Origin: an uncultured Peptococcaceae bacterium
GTDB taxonomy: Bacteria; Bacillota; Limnochordia; Darwinibacteriales; Darwinibacteriaceae
Assembly (NCBI GenBank): GCA_937988745.1
Contig: CALKAR010000196.1
Span: forward strand, 1 to 41,476
Length of the DNA stretch: 41,476 nt
Direction: 5' to 3'
The notes under the pieces were generated by a model, which was not told the origin of the DNA, searched no databases, and worked only from the letters and a program-made list of their open reading frames with translations. This document shows positions 34,758 to 41,476 of the stretch, piece by piece. The position numbers and the translations under genes are program-made. The stretch's first letter is position 1. Each line of letters starts with the position of its first letter.

Positions 34758-35507
34758 ATGGCCAAGAGCGCAGTGCACAAGCAGCAGGAATATCGAGTCG
34801 AACTAGGAGATTTAGTGGCCCAGGCCAAGGCCGGTGATGAAAAGGCGAGGGAACAGATTCTTCGAGAGTATCGTCCCTTTTTCCTCAGAGTAGCTTCAGG
34901 AGTATGCAGAAAATACCTGGTCTTGGGCCGCGATGATGAAGCTAGTATTGCTATGATTGCTTTTAATGAGGCCATTGATGCCTATGACGATAAAGCAGGA
35001 GCTTCCTTTCTGAGCTTCGCAGAGATAGTGATCAAGCGGCGTATGGTAGACTATTTCCGCCGTAAGTCGAAGCGGCAGGAAGAAGTTCCTATATCAACCT
35101 TTGAATCAGAAGAGAACGAAGACAGCGTTATTAAGAGAATAGAGTCTAAAGAGGCTGTGGCCACCCTTCAGATTCAGGTAGAAGCCGAAGAACGTCGGGA
35201 GGAAATTTTCCGTCTGAATCAGCTCCTGAATCACTATGGGATTACCTTTTCCGATCTTGTGCAGGCTTCGCCAAAGCACCAAGATGCCAGGGAGAGAGCG
35301 CTCGAGGTGGCCCGTATACTCACCAGCGACCCAACACTGCTCCAGTATCTTACAAGCAGGAAGGCCCTGCCTTTAAAGGAGCTGCAGAAAAGGGTGAAGG
35401 TGAGCCGAAAGACTTTAGAAAGGCAGCGCAAATACATAATTGCCTTATCGTTGATTTTGATTGGAGAGTTTTATTATCTGCAGGAGTATCTTAAAAGGCC
35501 TGAGTAA
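34758..35507 (+). CDS. sigI: RNA polymerase sigma factor SigI
   Basis: 249 residues. It matches SigI: an N-terminal sigma-70 region 2 (EQILREYRPFFLRVAS, DEASIAMIAFNEAIDAYD, FLSFAEIVIKRRMVDYFRRK) and a C-terminal SigI-type domain with KVSRKTLERQRKYIIALSLI. SigI responds to heat and, in cellulolytic clostridia, to extracellular polysaccharides through membrane RsgI partners. ATG 34758 has SD GGGAGG (34745-34750); the in-frame GTG 34728 has none. It is followed 14 bases later by its likely partner rsgI. Confidence 0.94.
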   Translation: MAKSAVHKQQEYRVELGDLVAQAKAGDEKAREQILREYRPFFLRVASGVCRKYLVLGRDDEASIAMIAFNEAIDAYDDKAGASFLSFAEIVIKRRMVDYFRRKSKRQEEVPISTFESEENEDSVIKRIESKEAVATLQIQVEAEERREEIFRLNQLLNHYGITFSDLVQASPKHQDARERALEVARILTSDPTLLQYLTSRKALPLKELQKRVKVSRKTLERQRKYIIALSLILIGEFYYLQEYLKRPE

Positions 35508-35521
35508 AGGGGGGAGCCGGG

Positions 35522-36436
35522 GTGCGGACGAGAGGGGTTGTCGTGGAAATCGGCAAACGCAATCGCGTTATTGTCATGACTGCCCAAGGTGAATTCGTAC
35601 AGGTTCCATTTAAGAAACAGGTCTACGTTGGTCAAGAAATTCAGTTCAAGCGCAAGGAGCGCATCAGCTTGTGGCAGGTTGGGGCTGCAGCTGTCCTGTT
35701 CTTGGCATTGGCCAGCTCATGGAACCTATTTATCGGGCAGCTTATTCCCCATGCGGTGCCAGCATACTTAGTAACTCTAGATATTAATCCAAGTCTGGAA
35801 CTGGCTGTAGATGCAAAGCATCATGTTCTTGAAGCCGTGGGTTTGAATGACGATGGGAAGCAGCTTCTCAGCCGGATCGATGTAGTCGGCGAGTCCCTCA
35901 GTGATGCACTGGATGCTATCAGCCGGCAAGCAGAAAGGGATGGCTATTTAAGGCAGGGCAGCAGTGAAATTATAGTGACCATTGCTGACAAAAATAGTAA
36001 TGAAACCAGCTTGATTGAACTGAAGAACAACCGCACTGGTGATGATCACAAGTTAGAACAGGTTATTGTTGATTCATTAACCAAGAATTCTAGGGCGCAA
36101 GTGCGCATATGGCAGGTGCCTGTACAGGTGCTGGCCGATGCGAAGTCTGCTGGTATAACACCTGCTCGGTATATTGCTATTCAGCGGCAGGCGCAGGCGA
36201 TTGTTCCGCAGCGCATTGAAGCGCGCTTGACAGTGGCAGAAACACCAGAACGCCAGGAGGAGCAAGAAAGCGAAGTGCACGTAGTTTCGGCGTCTTTTGG
36301 CAGTGCACCTCGTCCAGTCTTAACGCCTATGCAGTGGACTAACAGCGCAGCTGCAGATAGTATCCCTGAAAGGCAGCACCAGACGATCTTTTCGTTTTCA
36401 AACCGTATGAAAGGGGCTCTCAGTTACAGCGAATGA
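35522..36436 (+). CDS. rsgI: Anti-sigma-I factor RsgI
   Basis: 304 residues: an N-terminal RsgI domain (about 1-47, TRGVVVEIGKRNRVIVMTAQ) that binds SigI, one membrane segment (about 50-76) and an outer domain starting TLDINPSLELAVD. The Asn89-Pro90 bond in DINPS is the self-cleavage site known for RsgI. The rest is a Gln/Ala-rich ectodomain without any carbohydrate-binding module that I recognise. GTG 35522 has a strong SD. It is coupled by a 4-base ATGA overlap to queA, which is an unusual partner. Confidence 0.9.
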   Translation: MRTRGVVVEIGKRNRVIVMTAQGEFVQVPFKKQVYVGQEIQFKRKERISLWQVGAAAVLFLALASSWNLFIGQLIPHAVPAYLVTLDINPSLELAVDAKHHVLEAVGLNDDGKQLLSRIDVVGESLSDALDAISRQAERDGYLRQGSSEIIVTIADKNSNETSLIELKNNRTGDDHKLEQVIVDSLTKNSRAQVRIWQVPVQVLADAKSAGITPARYIAIQRQAQAIVPQRIEARLTVAETPERQEEQESEVHVVSASFGSAPRPVLTPMQWTNSAAADSIPERQHQTIFSFSNRMKGALSYSE

Positions 36437-37464
36437 AGGTCAGTGATTTCGACTTCCACCTTCCCGAAGAATTAATTGCCCAAACGCCGCTGCCGCAGCG
36501 CGATGCCTCGCGGCTTTTGGTTACAGAGCGGTTCGGTACAGAGCTCCAAGACAAACAATTTCGGGATATCGTGGAATACTTCGATGCAGATGACGTATTG
36601 GTGATCAATCAGACTAGAGTAATTCCAGCCCGGCTTTTTGGTGTGCGGGCCGATACTGGCGGTCATGTAGAAATTTTGCTCCTCCGTCCTTATGGCGGTA
36701 ACCGCTGGGAGGTTTTAGTGAAACCGGGAAAACGGGCGCGTATCGGTATGCGCATTGAGTTTTCACCCAAATTAGCGTGTACAGTTGTGGATATTACAGA
36801 GATAGGCAGTCGCCTGGTCGACTTTGATTTCAGCGGCGATTTTAACGAAATTCTTGAAGAATTGGGGGAAACTCCATTACCGCCATATATTCATGAGAAG
36901 CTGGAAGATGGGGAACGCTATCAGACGGTGTACTCGAAAGAAGCAGGGTCGGTAGCAGCTCCCACTGCAGGTCTGCATTTTACATCTGAACTCCTCAGTG
37001 AAATCAAAGCTCGCGGGACGCAAATTGTCCCTTTAACCCTACATGTAGGATTGGGCACTTTCCGTCCTGTCCAAGTTGAAGACGTTGAAGAACATCGCAT
37101 GCACGCAGAGTACTTCGAGGTCAGTCCAGAAAGCGCCGAAGCCATAAACAGCTGCAAGCGGCGCGGTGGACGAGTATGGGCGGTCGGGACCACTACAGTC
37201 CGAACGCTGGAAACCCAAGCGCGAAAGCAGGGCAGTGATTATGTAGTTGTTCCGGGTTCGGGTTGGACCGATATTTTTATTTATCCAGGTTACCAGTTCA
37301 AGATTGTGGATGTCTTGATTACGAACTTTCATCTGCCCAAGTCCAGCCTCTTAATGCTCGTCTCAGCTTTTGCTGGTTTAGACACAATCAGGCGGGCATA
37401 CACTCACGCAGTAGAGAATCGCTATCGCTTTTTCAGCTTTGGTGATGCAATGTTACTTCTTTAA
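36433..37464 (+). CDS. queA: S-adenosylmethionine:tRNA ribosyltransferase-isomerase QueA
   Basis: 343 residues with DFHLPEELIAQTPLPQRDAS, INQTRVIPARL, VAAPTAGLHFT, LTLHVGLGTFRPVQVEDVEEH (cited from its core LGTFRPVQVED) and TNFHLPKSSLLMLVSAFAG. QueA builds epoxyqueuosine on tRNA in the queuosine pathway. The start overlaps the rsgI stop (ATGA). tgt follows after about 18 bases, the usual pairing. Confidence 0.97.
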   Translation: MKVSDFDFHLPEELIAQTPLPQRDASRLLVTERFGTELQDKQFRDIVEYFDADDVLVINQTRVIPARLFGVRADTGGHVEILLLRPYGGNRWEVLVKPGKRARIGMRIEFSPKLACTVVDITEIGSRLVDFDFSGDFNEILEELGETPLPPYIHEKLEDGERYQTVYSKEAGSVAAPTAGLHFTSELLSEIKARGTQIVPLTLHVGLGTFRPVQVEDVEEHRMHAEYFEVSPESAEAINSCKRRGGRVWAVGTTTVRTLETQARKQGSDYVVVPGSGWTDIFIYPGYQFKIVDVLITNFHLPKSSLLMLVSAFAGLDTIRRAYTHAVENRYRFFSFGDAMLLL

Positions 37465-37482
37465 TAGGTGGAGTGGACAAAT

Positions 37483-38601
37483 TTGAATAAGCAGTTTTTT
37501 TCTGTTCAGTATGAATCAACAACGACTAGGGCGCGACTTGGTACAGTGACTACCCCACACGGTGTGATTCAAACCCCTGTATTCATGCCGGTAGGAACCC
37601 AAGCAACGGTAAAAACGATGGCCCCCCATGAACTGAAAGATCTGGGGGCTGAGATAATTTTGAGCAATACATATCACCTTTATCTCCGGCCAGGAGAAGA
37701 CTTGGTAGCCGAGGCAGGGGGACTTCACCAGTTTATGAACTGGCAGCGGCCCATTTTGACAGACAGCGGAGGTTTTCAGGTGTTCAGCCTAGGCCCGCTG
37801 CGTAAGATCAGCGAAGAAGGGGTCGAGTTTCGGTCTCACCTGGATGGCTCAAAGCATTTTATTTCCCCGGAAAGATCTATCGAGATTCAGATGGCGCTGG
37901 GGGCAGATATAATCATGGCCTTTGACGAGTGTGCGCCTTATCCGGCGGACTATGAATACGTAAAGAAGTCTAAGGATCTGACAACTAGGTGGGCACGCCG
38001 GTGCAAGGCGGCGCATACCCGCGAAGACCAGGCCTTGTTTGGCATTATCCAAGGTGGGATGTATAAAGACCTACGCCGAGAAAGCGCGGAAGAACTGCTG
38101 GAGATGGATTTTCCCGGATACGGAATCGGCGGGTTGAGCGTCGGAGAGCCGAAGGAAATAATGTACGAAGTGCTTGAAGACCTGATTCCGGTGATGCCTA
38201 AAGATAAGCCGCGCTATTTGATGGGCGTTGGTTCCCCAGACTGCTTAATTGAAGCAGTGATTCGCGGAGTAGATATGTTTGACTGCGTCTGGCCTACACG
38301 GCTTGCTCGACACGGTATGGTGATTACACGTAAGGGTAATCTGCCGGTTCGGGATAGACCGTACGCCAGAGATTTCAGGCCTATTGAAGAGGATTGCTCA
38401 TGCTATACATGTCAGAACTTTTCGCGAGCCTACATCCGGCATCTGCTGAAGGCCAAGGAAGTCCTAGGCATTCGCCTGACTACCATTCACAACCTGTCAT
38501 TCCTGATTCGTTTGATGCATGATATTCGCCAGGCCATCGCCGAAGAGCGCCTTCTCGAGTTTAGAGATGAGTTTTTCTCGGAATATGGCAGTGGAAAATA
38601 G
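37483..38601 (+). CDS. tgt: tRNA-guanine transglycosylase Tgt
   Basis: About 372 residues with TPVFMPVGTQATVKTM, ILSNTYHLYLRPGED, LTDSGGFQVFSL (catalytic Asp region), GIGGLSVGEPKE, MGVGSPDCLIEAV and the zinc ligands CSCYTCQNFS followed by His. Tgt exchanges guanine 34 for preQ1 in queuosine tRNAs. TTG 37483 follows SD AGGTGGA (37466-37472); the in-frame GTG 37468 has no upstream SD, so the TTG is preferred with moderate certainty. Confidence 0.95.
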   Translation: MNKQFFSVQYESTTTRARLGTVTTPHGVIQTPVFMPVGTQATVKTMAPHELKDLGAEIILSNTYHLYLRPGEDLVAEAGGLHQFMNWQRPILTDSGGFQVFSLGPLRKISEEGVEFRSHLDGSKHFISPERSIEIQMALGADIIMAFDECAPYPADYEYVKKSKDLTTRWARRCKAAHTREDQALFGIIQGGMYKDLRRESAEELLEMDFPGYGIGGLSVGEPKEIMYEVLEDLIPVMPKDKPRYLMGVGSPDCLIEAVIRGVDMFDCVWPTRLARHGMVITRKGNLPVRDRPYARDFRPIEEDCSCYTCQNFSRAYIRHLLKAKEVLGIRLTTIHNLSFLIRLMHDIRQAIAEERLLEFRDEFFSEYGSGK

Positions 38602-38663
38602 GAGGATATGGCTATCCTTGGTAGAACAATGTTTAGGTAAACTAGATTTGAGGAGGTAGCTGG

Positions 38664-38957
38664 ATGTTTTTTTTGGAAACTGAAGTGCCGACGGCAGCCG
38701 GTGGCCTGATTTCTCTCTTTATGCCTTTTATCATTGTGGCAGTAGTGTTTTATTTCATGCTCTGGCGGCCACAGCAGAAGCAGCAGAAGCAGCGTAAAGA
38801 GATGCTTGATTCACTGAAAAAGGGAGACCGGATTGTTACGATTGGCGGCATCTATGGTGAAATTACCGCACTTAAAGAAGACTATGTCACCATCAAAGTA
38901 GCCGACAAGGTGGAAATCAAAGTTTCCCGTTCTGGCATTAATTCTGTGCTTAACTAG
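38664..38957 (+). CDS. yajC: Preprotein translocase accessory protein YajC
   Basis: 97 residues: one membrane segment (about 14-35, MPFIIVAVVFYFMLWRP), then a basic stretch QQKQQKQRKEML and the YajC core LKKGDRIVTIGGIYGEI ending VSRSGINSVL. YajC associates with SecDF. It commonly follows tgt. SD GAGGAGGT precedes the ATG. A terminator follows at once, so secD is not co-transcribed here. Confidence 0.95.
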   Translation: MFFLETEVPTAAGGLISLFMPFIIVAVVFYFMLWRPQQKQQKQRKEMLDSLKKGDRIVTIGGIYGEITALKEDYVTIKVADKVEIKVSRSGINSVLN

Positions 38958-38984
38958 AAACCACCGTACGGTGGTTTTCTTTTA
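38958..38984 (+). terminator. Terminator after yajC
   Basis: Perfect 8-bp stem AAACCACC/GGTGGTTT with a GTAC loop, followed by TCTTTT. It starts on the base after the yajC stop. Confidence 0.9.
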
Positions 38985-39003
38985 AAGAAAGGAGACACGG
39001 TAC

Positions 39004-39543
39004 ATGCGTAAGGCGCACTTAATTGCTATTATTTCATTCATTCTAATTACTACCGCGCTGCCAGCCTATGCGGGTACATTTTATCTCCATGATCATCCGG
39101 ATTACTGGTGGTATATGGGCTCGAATCCCGCTTTTGCTGCGGTAGTGCCTTCAAAAGGACAATCGTATGTAGAACGGAACATTTTCGGTATGGATATCCT
39201 GGAGATCCTGATGGACAATGGATCTGTTTCCATGGAAGTGGCGGCTTTGAAGAACTCCACGATCGAAGATGTACGAAATAGCATCGAGGAACGTTTTAAA
39301 CCAGTTGTGAAGGATGTAAAGGTAACTGCAAACCGCATGATAACCACATCCAACAATCTGCAGTGTCATTTCTACGCCTATGAGGCAACAGGCAGCCATG
39401 GGCGCAAGGTTATGCTGCGGTCGGTCATTTTTGAACGGAACGGTGATGTGGTTTGTCTAAGTCTGTTCCTTGATTCGAACAAGTACGCTGGTGATATTCA
39501 GCAGTACTGGCTGCGTGCAGTCAACGAATTTGAGTGGAACTAA
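39004..39543 (+). CDS. Secreted protein of unknown function
   Basis: 179 residues; no family recognised. A signal peptide is clear: charged start MRKAH, hydrophobic core to about residue 19 and likely cleavage after AYA at residue 23. There is no lipobox. The mature part is about 156 residues with a Tyr/Trp-rich start (HDHPDYWWYM), an EDVRNSIEERFKPVVKDVKV helix-like segment, and two Cys near residues 120 and 150. It resembles small secreted proteins that sense or bind something outside the cell. The ATG has SD AAAGGAGA. It is the first of four closely spaced genes, just after a terminator, with no clear promoter seen in the 19-base gap. Confidence 0.75.
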   Translation: MRKAHLIAIISFILITTALPAYAGTFYLHDHPDYWWYMGSNPAFAAVVPSKGQSYVERNIFGMDILEILMDNGSVSMEVAALKNSTIEDVRNSIEERFKPVVKDVKVTANRMITTSNNLQCHFYAYEATGSHGRKVMLRSVIFERNGDVVCLSLFLDSNKYAGDIQQYWLRAVNEFEWN

Positions 39544-39565
39544 GCTGTAAAGGGAGATTTCTGCC

Positions 39566-40264
39566 GTGGAAATTAGGGTTGGCCTGGCTAAGGTGGGCAA
39601 GTATGCTGCCGGTGTCAGCGGCGATTCAGTCGAGGTAGTGGAAAGACCTCGCGGTGGCATGTCTGTTGTTATTGTCGATGGTCAGGGAACTGGTGCGGGC
39701 GCAAAGCGGACCAGTCACATGGTAGCCGCCAAGGCGTCATCGTTGATTGGCGATGGGGCACGCGACGGTGCGGTGATGCGTACAATTAGTGATTTTCTTT
39801 ATGCACAGAGAGATGGGAAAGTTTCGTCCACAGTGACTCTACTCACCGCTGATTTAGACCACAAATGTTTGGTGATTTCCCGCAACACCAATTCACCTGT
39901 GATTATCGGTCACAGCGATGGTTCTAGCTGCTTAGAATCTGAAGTGAACCCTATTGGTGTACACCGTCTCAATCGGCCCTCCATATCTCATTGGCCGCTC
40001 TTTCCCGGGACAGTCTTAGTAGGGTTTACTGACGGTGTGACCCACGCGGGTCGTTACTACAATAACCAATTTGAGCTTGAGTTTGTGTATGATCTGCTCA
40101 AGCAAGATCTTGATGCACAAGAACTTGCCGACAGGATTCTCGACCATGCTATTTCACTCGACAAAGGACAGCCTAAAGATGATATGGTAGTGGCAGTCTT
40201 GGCTGTGACAAATCGCGAGGCAGAATTAGGCATACGGCGGATGAGTGTGACCTATCCTTTCTGA
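39566..40264 (+). CDS. SpoIIE-type PP2C Ser/Thr phosphatase domain protein, stand-alone
   Basis: 232 residues, made almost only of a SpoIIE/PP2C phosphatase domain. Metal-binding Asp candidates are Asp20 (GVSGDS), Asp38 (VDGQGTGAGAKRTS), Asp156 (GFTDGVTHAG) and Asp205/206 (PKDDMVVAVL), all kept, so an active enzyme is likely. SpoIIE itself has a long membrane part that is missing here. Such phosphatases usually dephosphorylate anti-anti-sigma (STAS) proteins, but no STAS or anti-sigma gene is near. GTG 39566 has SD AAAGGGAG. It lies 22 bases after the secreted protein and 19 bases before the P-loop gene. Confidence 0.88.
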   Translation: MEIRVGLAKVGKYAAGVSGDSVEVVERPRGGMSVVIVDGQGTGAGAKRTSHMVAAKASSLIGDGARDGAVMRTISDFLYAQRDGKVSSTVTLLTADLDHKCLVISRNTNSPVIIGHSDGSSCLESEVNPIGVHRLNRPSISHWPLFPGTVLVGFTDGVTHAGRYYNNQFELEFVYDLLKQDLDAQELADRILDHAISLDKGQPKDDMVVAVLAVTNREAELGIRRMSVTYPF

Positions 40265-40283
40265 CCTAAGGGTCAGGTTGGTG

Positions 40284-40691
40284 GTGAATGCTTTGACAAA
40301 CAAGGAGAATCCCCTCATTTTGATTGTTGGGGTGTGTGCTTCAGGGAAGACAACTCTCTCGACAGGTTTGAGGGAGCGAGGCTATAATGCACGCAGTCTT
40401 GCTCAGGAACACTCTGTCAGTCCGAGGTTGTGGCAGAGACGCAGCCCGGATTTCTTAATTCTCCTTGACTGTCAGTATTCTACCATTAAACGCCGCAAGA
40501 AGATATCTTGGGGCATAGAACGTTACAATGAGCAGAAAGCGACTCTGGCCAATGCTCGCGAACACGCCGATCTAATTGTGGTAACCGATGGCTTTACACC
40601 TGAGCAGCTTATTAATCATGTGGAGGACATCTTAAACAAAGAAGGGATTTTCCCCTCCGATAGAGGTGAACAGCATGGTAGTTACACTTGA
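40284..40691 (+). CDS. Small P-loop NTPase/kinase-like protein of unknown function
   Basis: 135 residues from GTG 40284 (GTG 40281 and TTG 40278 are also possible; AGG at 40275-40277 is the only SD). Walker A is GVCASGKTT at about residues 16-24, followed by EHSVSPRLWQRRSPDFLILL, then a basic RRKK and LANAREHADLIVVTDGF. The size and order recall small nucleotide or sugar kinases. The EHS...W...LD...RR pattern looks like a conserved family, but I cannot name its substrate. Its 3' end overlaps the HD gene by 17 bases. Confidence 0.8.
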   Translation: MNALTNKENPLILIVGVCASGKTTLSTGLRERGYNARSLAQEHSVSPRLWQRRSPDFLILLDCQYSTIKRRKKISWGIERYNEQKATLANAREHADLIVVTDGFTPEQLINHVEDILNKEGIFPSDRGEQHGSYT

Positions 40692-41337
40692 AGATGTTAA
40701 GCGACATCCTTCTGTAGAGGCCTTCATAGCGCAGGCTGATGCTAATCTGGCCGCTCTGGGATACACAGAACATGGTAAGCGCCACGTGGGTCTCGTTTCG
40801 TCCCTGGCTCGCAGTATACTGCTCGAGCTTGACTATCCGAAACGGGATGCTGAGCTGGCAGCTATTGCTGGTTATCTGCATGATATAGGGAATTCGGTAA
40901 GCCGTGTGCATCACGGACCGATCGCTGCGCTGCTGGTTGCACCGATTCTTCAAGAAATGCAGATGCCACCATCCGAGATAGCACAGGTCTTGAGTGCGAT
41001 CGGTAACCATGAGGAAGAGACGGGGCATCCAGTAAATGCGGTTGCGGCTGCACTAATTCTGGCTGACAAATCCGATGTACACCGGACTCGCACGCGCAAC
41101 AAAGAATTGGTTGCCTTCGATATCCATGACAGGGTGAATTACGCCGCTGTTAAGTCATCTTTGGATGTAAACAAGGATGAGCGCATTATCCGCCTGAGAC
41201 TTACGATCGAAACAGAAATCTGTTCGATCATGGAGTACTTCGAGATCTTTTTACAGCGGATGTTGATGTGCCGAAGGGCGGCAGAGTTCTTAGACTGTGA
41301 GTTTAAACTGGATATTAATGACACACAGCTCCTCTAG
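40675..41337 (+). CDS. HD-domain metal-dependent phosphohydrolase
   Basis: 220 residues from ATG 40675 with SD AGAGGTGA (40662-40669); GTG 40666 lies inside that SD. The HD motif set is present: His37 in HGKRHVGLVSSLAR, His69-Asp70 in GYLHDIGN, HHGPIAALLV, GNHEEETG and ILADKSDV. HD hydrolases of this size act on nucleotides or their phosphoesters. The C-terminal ~60 residues (about 160-220) are less conserved and may be a small regulatory part. Overlap with the P-loop gene shows co-translation. A strong terminator follows. Confidence 0.87.
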   Translation: MVVTLEDVKRHPSVEAFIAQADANLAALGYTEHGKRHVGLVSSLARSILLELDYPKRDAELAAIAGYLHDIGNSVSRVHHGPIAALLVAPILQEMQMPPSEIAQVLSAIGNHEEETGHPVNAVAAALILADKSDVHRTRTRNKELVAFDIHDRVNYAAVKSSLDVNKDERIIRLRLTIETEICSIMEYFEIFLQRMLMCRRAAEFLDCEFKLDINDTQLL

Positions 41338-41396
41338 GCGCCTTTACGCAGCTGCGCTGGAGCAGCCAGCTGATAAGATCCACATGACCAAACCAA

Positions 41397-41430
41397 AAAT
41401 GCCCACAGCTCATGCTGTGGGCATTTCTTT
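41397..41430. terminator. Bidirectional terminator after the HD gene
   Basis: Perfect 13-bp stem (41397-41409 with 41414-41426), TCAT loop, T-rich flank on both strands. It serves the HD gene and the convergent - strand gene beyond. Confidence 0.93.
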
Positions 41431-41437
41431 TGCGCTC

Positions 41438-41476
41438 TTACTCTTCTTTGTTGTTAGTGTAATACTTGGGGTTAAG
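41438..41476 (-). CDS. C-terminal tail of a - strand gene (truncated by window)
   Basis: Read on the - strand, bases 41476 to 41438 give an open frame of 12 residues ending in KYYTNNKEE and a TAA. It ends just before the bidirectional terminator, which is the arrangement expected for a real convergent gene. Identity is unknown; too short to assign. Confidence 0.45.
   Translation of the reverse strand, partial: LNPKYYTNNKEE

Noticed and set aside
40261..40276. CTGACC-TAAG-GGTCAG hairpin between the phosphatase and P-loop genes
   Set aside because: Only a 6-bp stem without a T-run, overlapping the stop codon; probably not a terminator and too small to interpret.
41338..41396. Search for a small RNA or gene in the gap after the HD gene
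   Set aside because: Only a weak imperfect hairpin around CAGCTG repeats is present; no reading frame with an SD and no promoter seen.

Overview
The window is the chromosomal core of an endospore-forming Bacillota (clostridial or deep-branching Firmicutes rather than Bacillus itself). The evidence is a spore protease gene (gpr), spoIIP, a GerMN protein, yqfC, yqfD, a sigI/rsgI pair, an HrcA/CIRCE heat-shock operon, strong Shine-Dalgarno (SD) sequences and frequent GTG/TTG starts. Almost every gene is on the + strand; only rpsT, the GerMN gene and a fragment at the right edge are on the - strand. No tRNA, rRNA, CRISPR array, insertion sequence or phage gene was found, and no gap between genes exceeds 300 bases.

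Layout. (1) 1-1507: the end of an Rnf/Nqr-like redox operon, with a flavin-binding protein that repeats its own domain, an RnfE-like and an RnfA-like membrane subunit, then a terminator. (2) 1611-34703: a long block following the Bacillus subtilis comE-yqe-yqf-era order: comEA, comEC, holA, rpsT(-), gpr, spoIIP, lepA, hemW, hrcA-grpE-dnaK-dnaJ-prmA-rsmE-mtaB, rpsU, nfeD, floA, a small membrane protein, yqfC, yqfD, phoH, pgpH, ybeY, dgkA, cdd, era. Lineage-specific additions are a GerMN gene, murJ, an ArsB/NhaD-type permease, a HIT protein, a Gfo/Idh/MocA dehydrogenase with its own promoter and terminator, and a GNAT acetyltransferase. (3) 34758-38984: sigI-rsgI, then queA-tgt-yajC ending in a terminator. 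(4) 39004-41430: four tightly spaced genes for a secreted protein of unknown function, a SpoIIE/PP2C-type phosphatase, a small P-loop protein and an HD-domain hydrolase, ending in a bidirectional terminator that faces the tail of a - strand gene.

How the genes work together. The core block combines DNA uptake (comEA/EC), replication (holA), spore formation and germination, envelope lipid handling (murJ, dgkA-PAP2, floA, nfeD), heat shock and proteostasis, rRNA/ribosome maturation and modification (prmA, rsmE, ybeY, era, lepA), tRNA modification (mtaB, queA, tgt) and c-di-AMP turnover (pgpH).

Most unusual points. The RnfE- and RnfA-like subunits lack all four cysteines that hold the intramembrane iron-sulfur centre in ordinary Rnf/Nqr complexes, and no rnfB follows them, so this looks like a rewired redox complex. 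The four-gene phosphatase/P-loop/HD cluster at the right end is a candidate undescribed signalling or metabolite-control module. All family assignments come from reading translated sequence and remembered family motifs; no database search was run.
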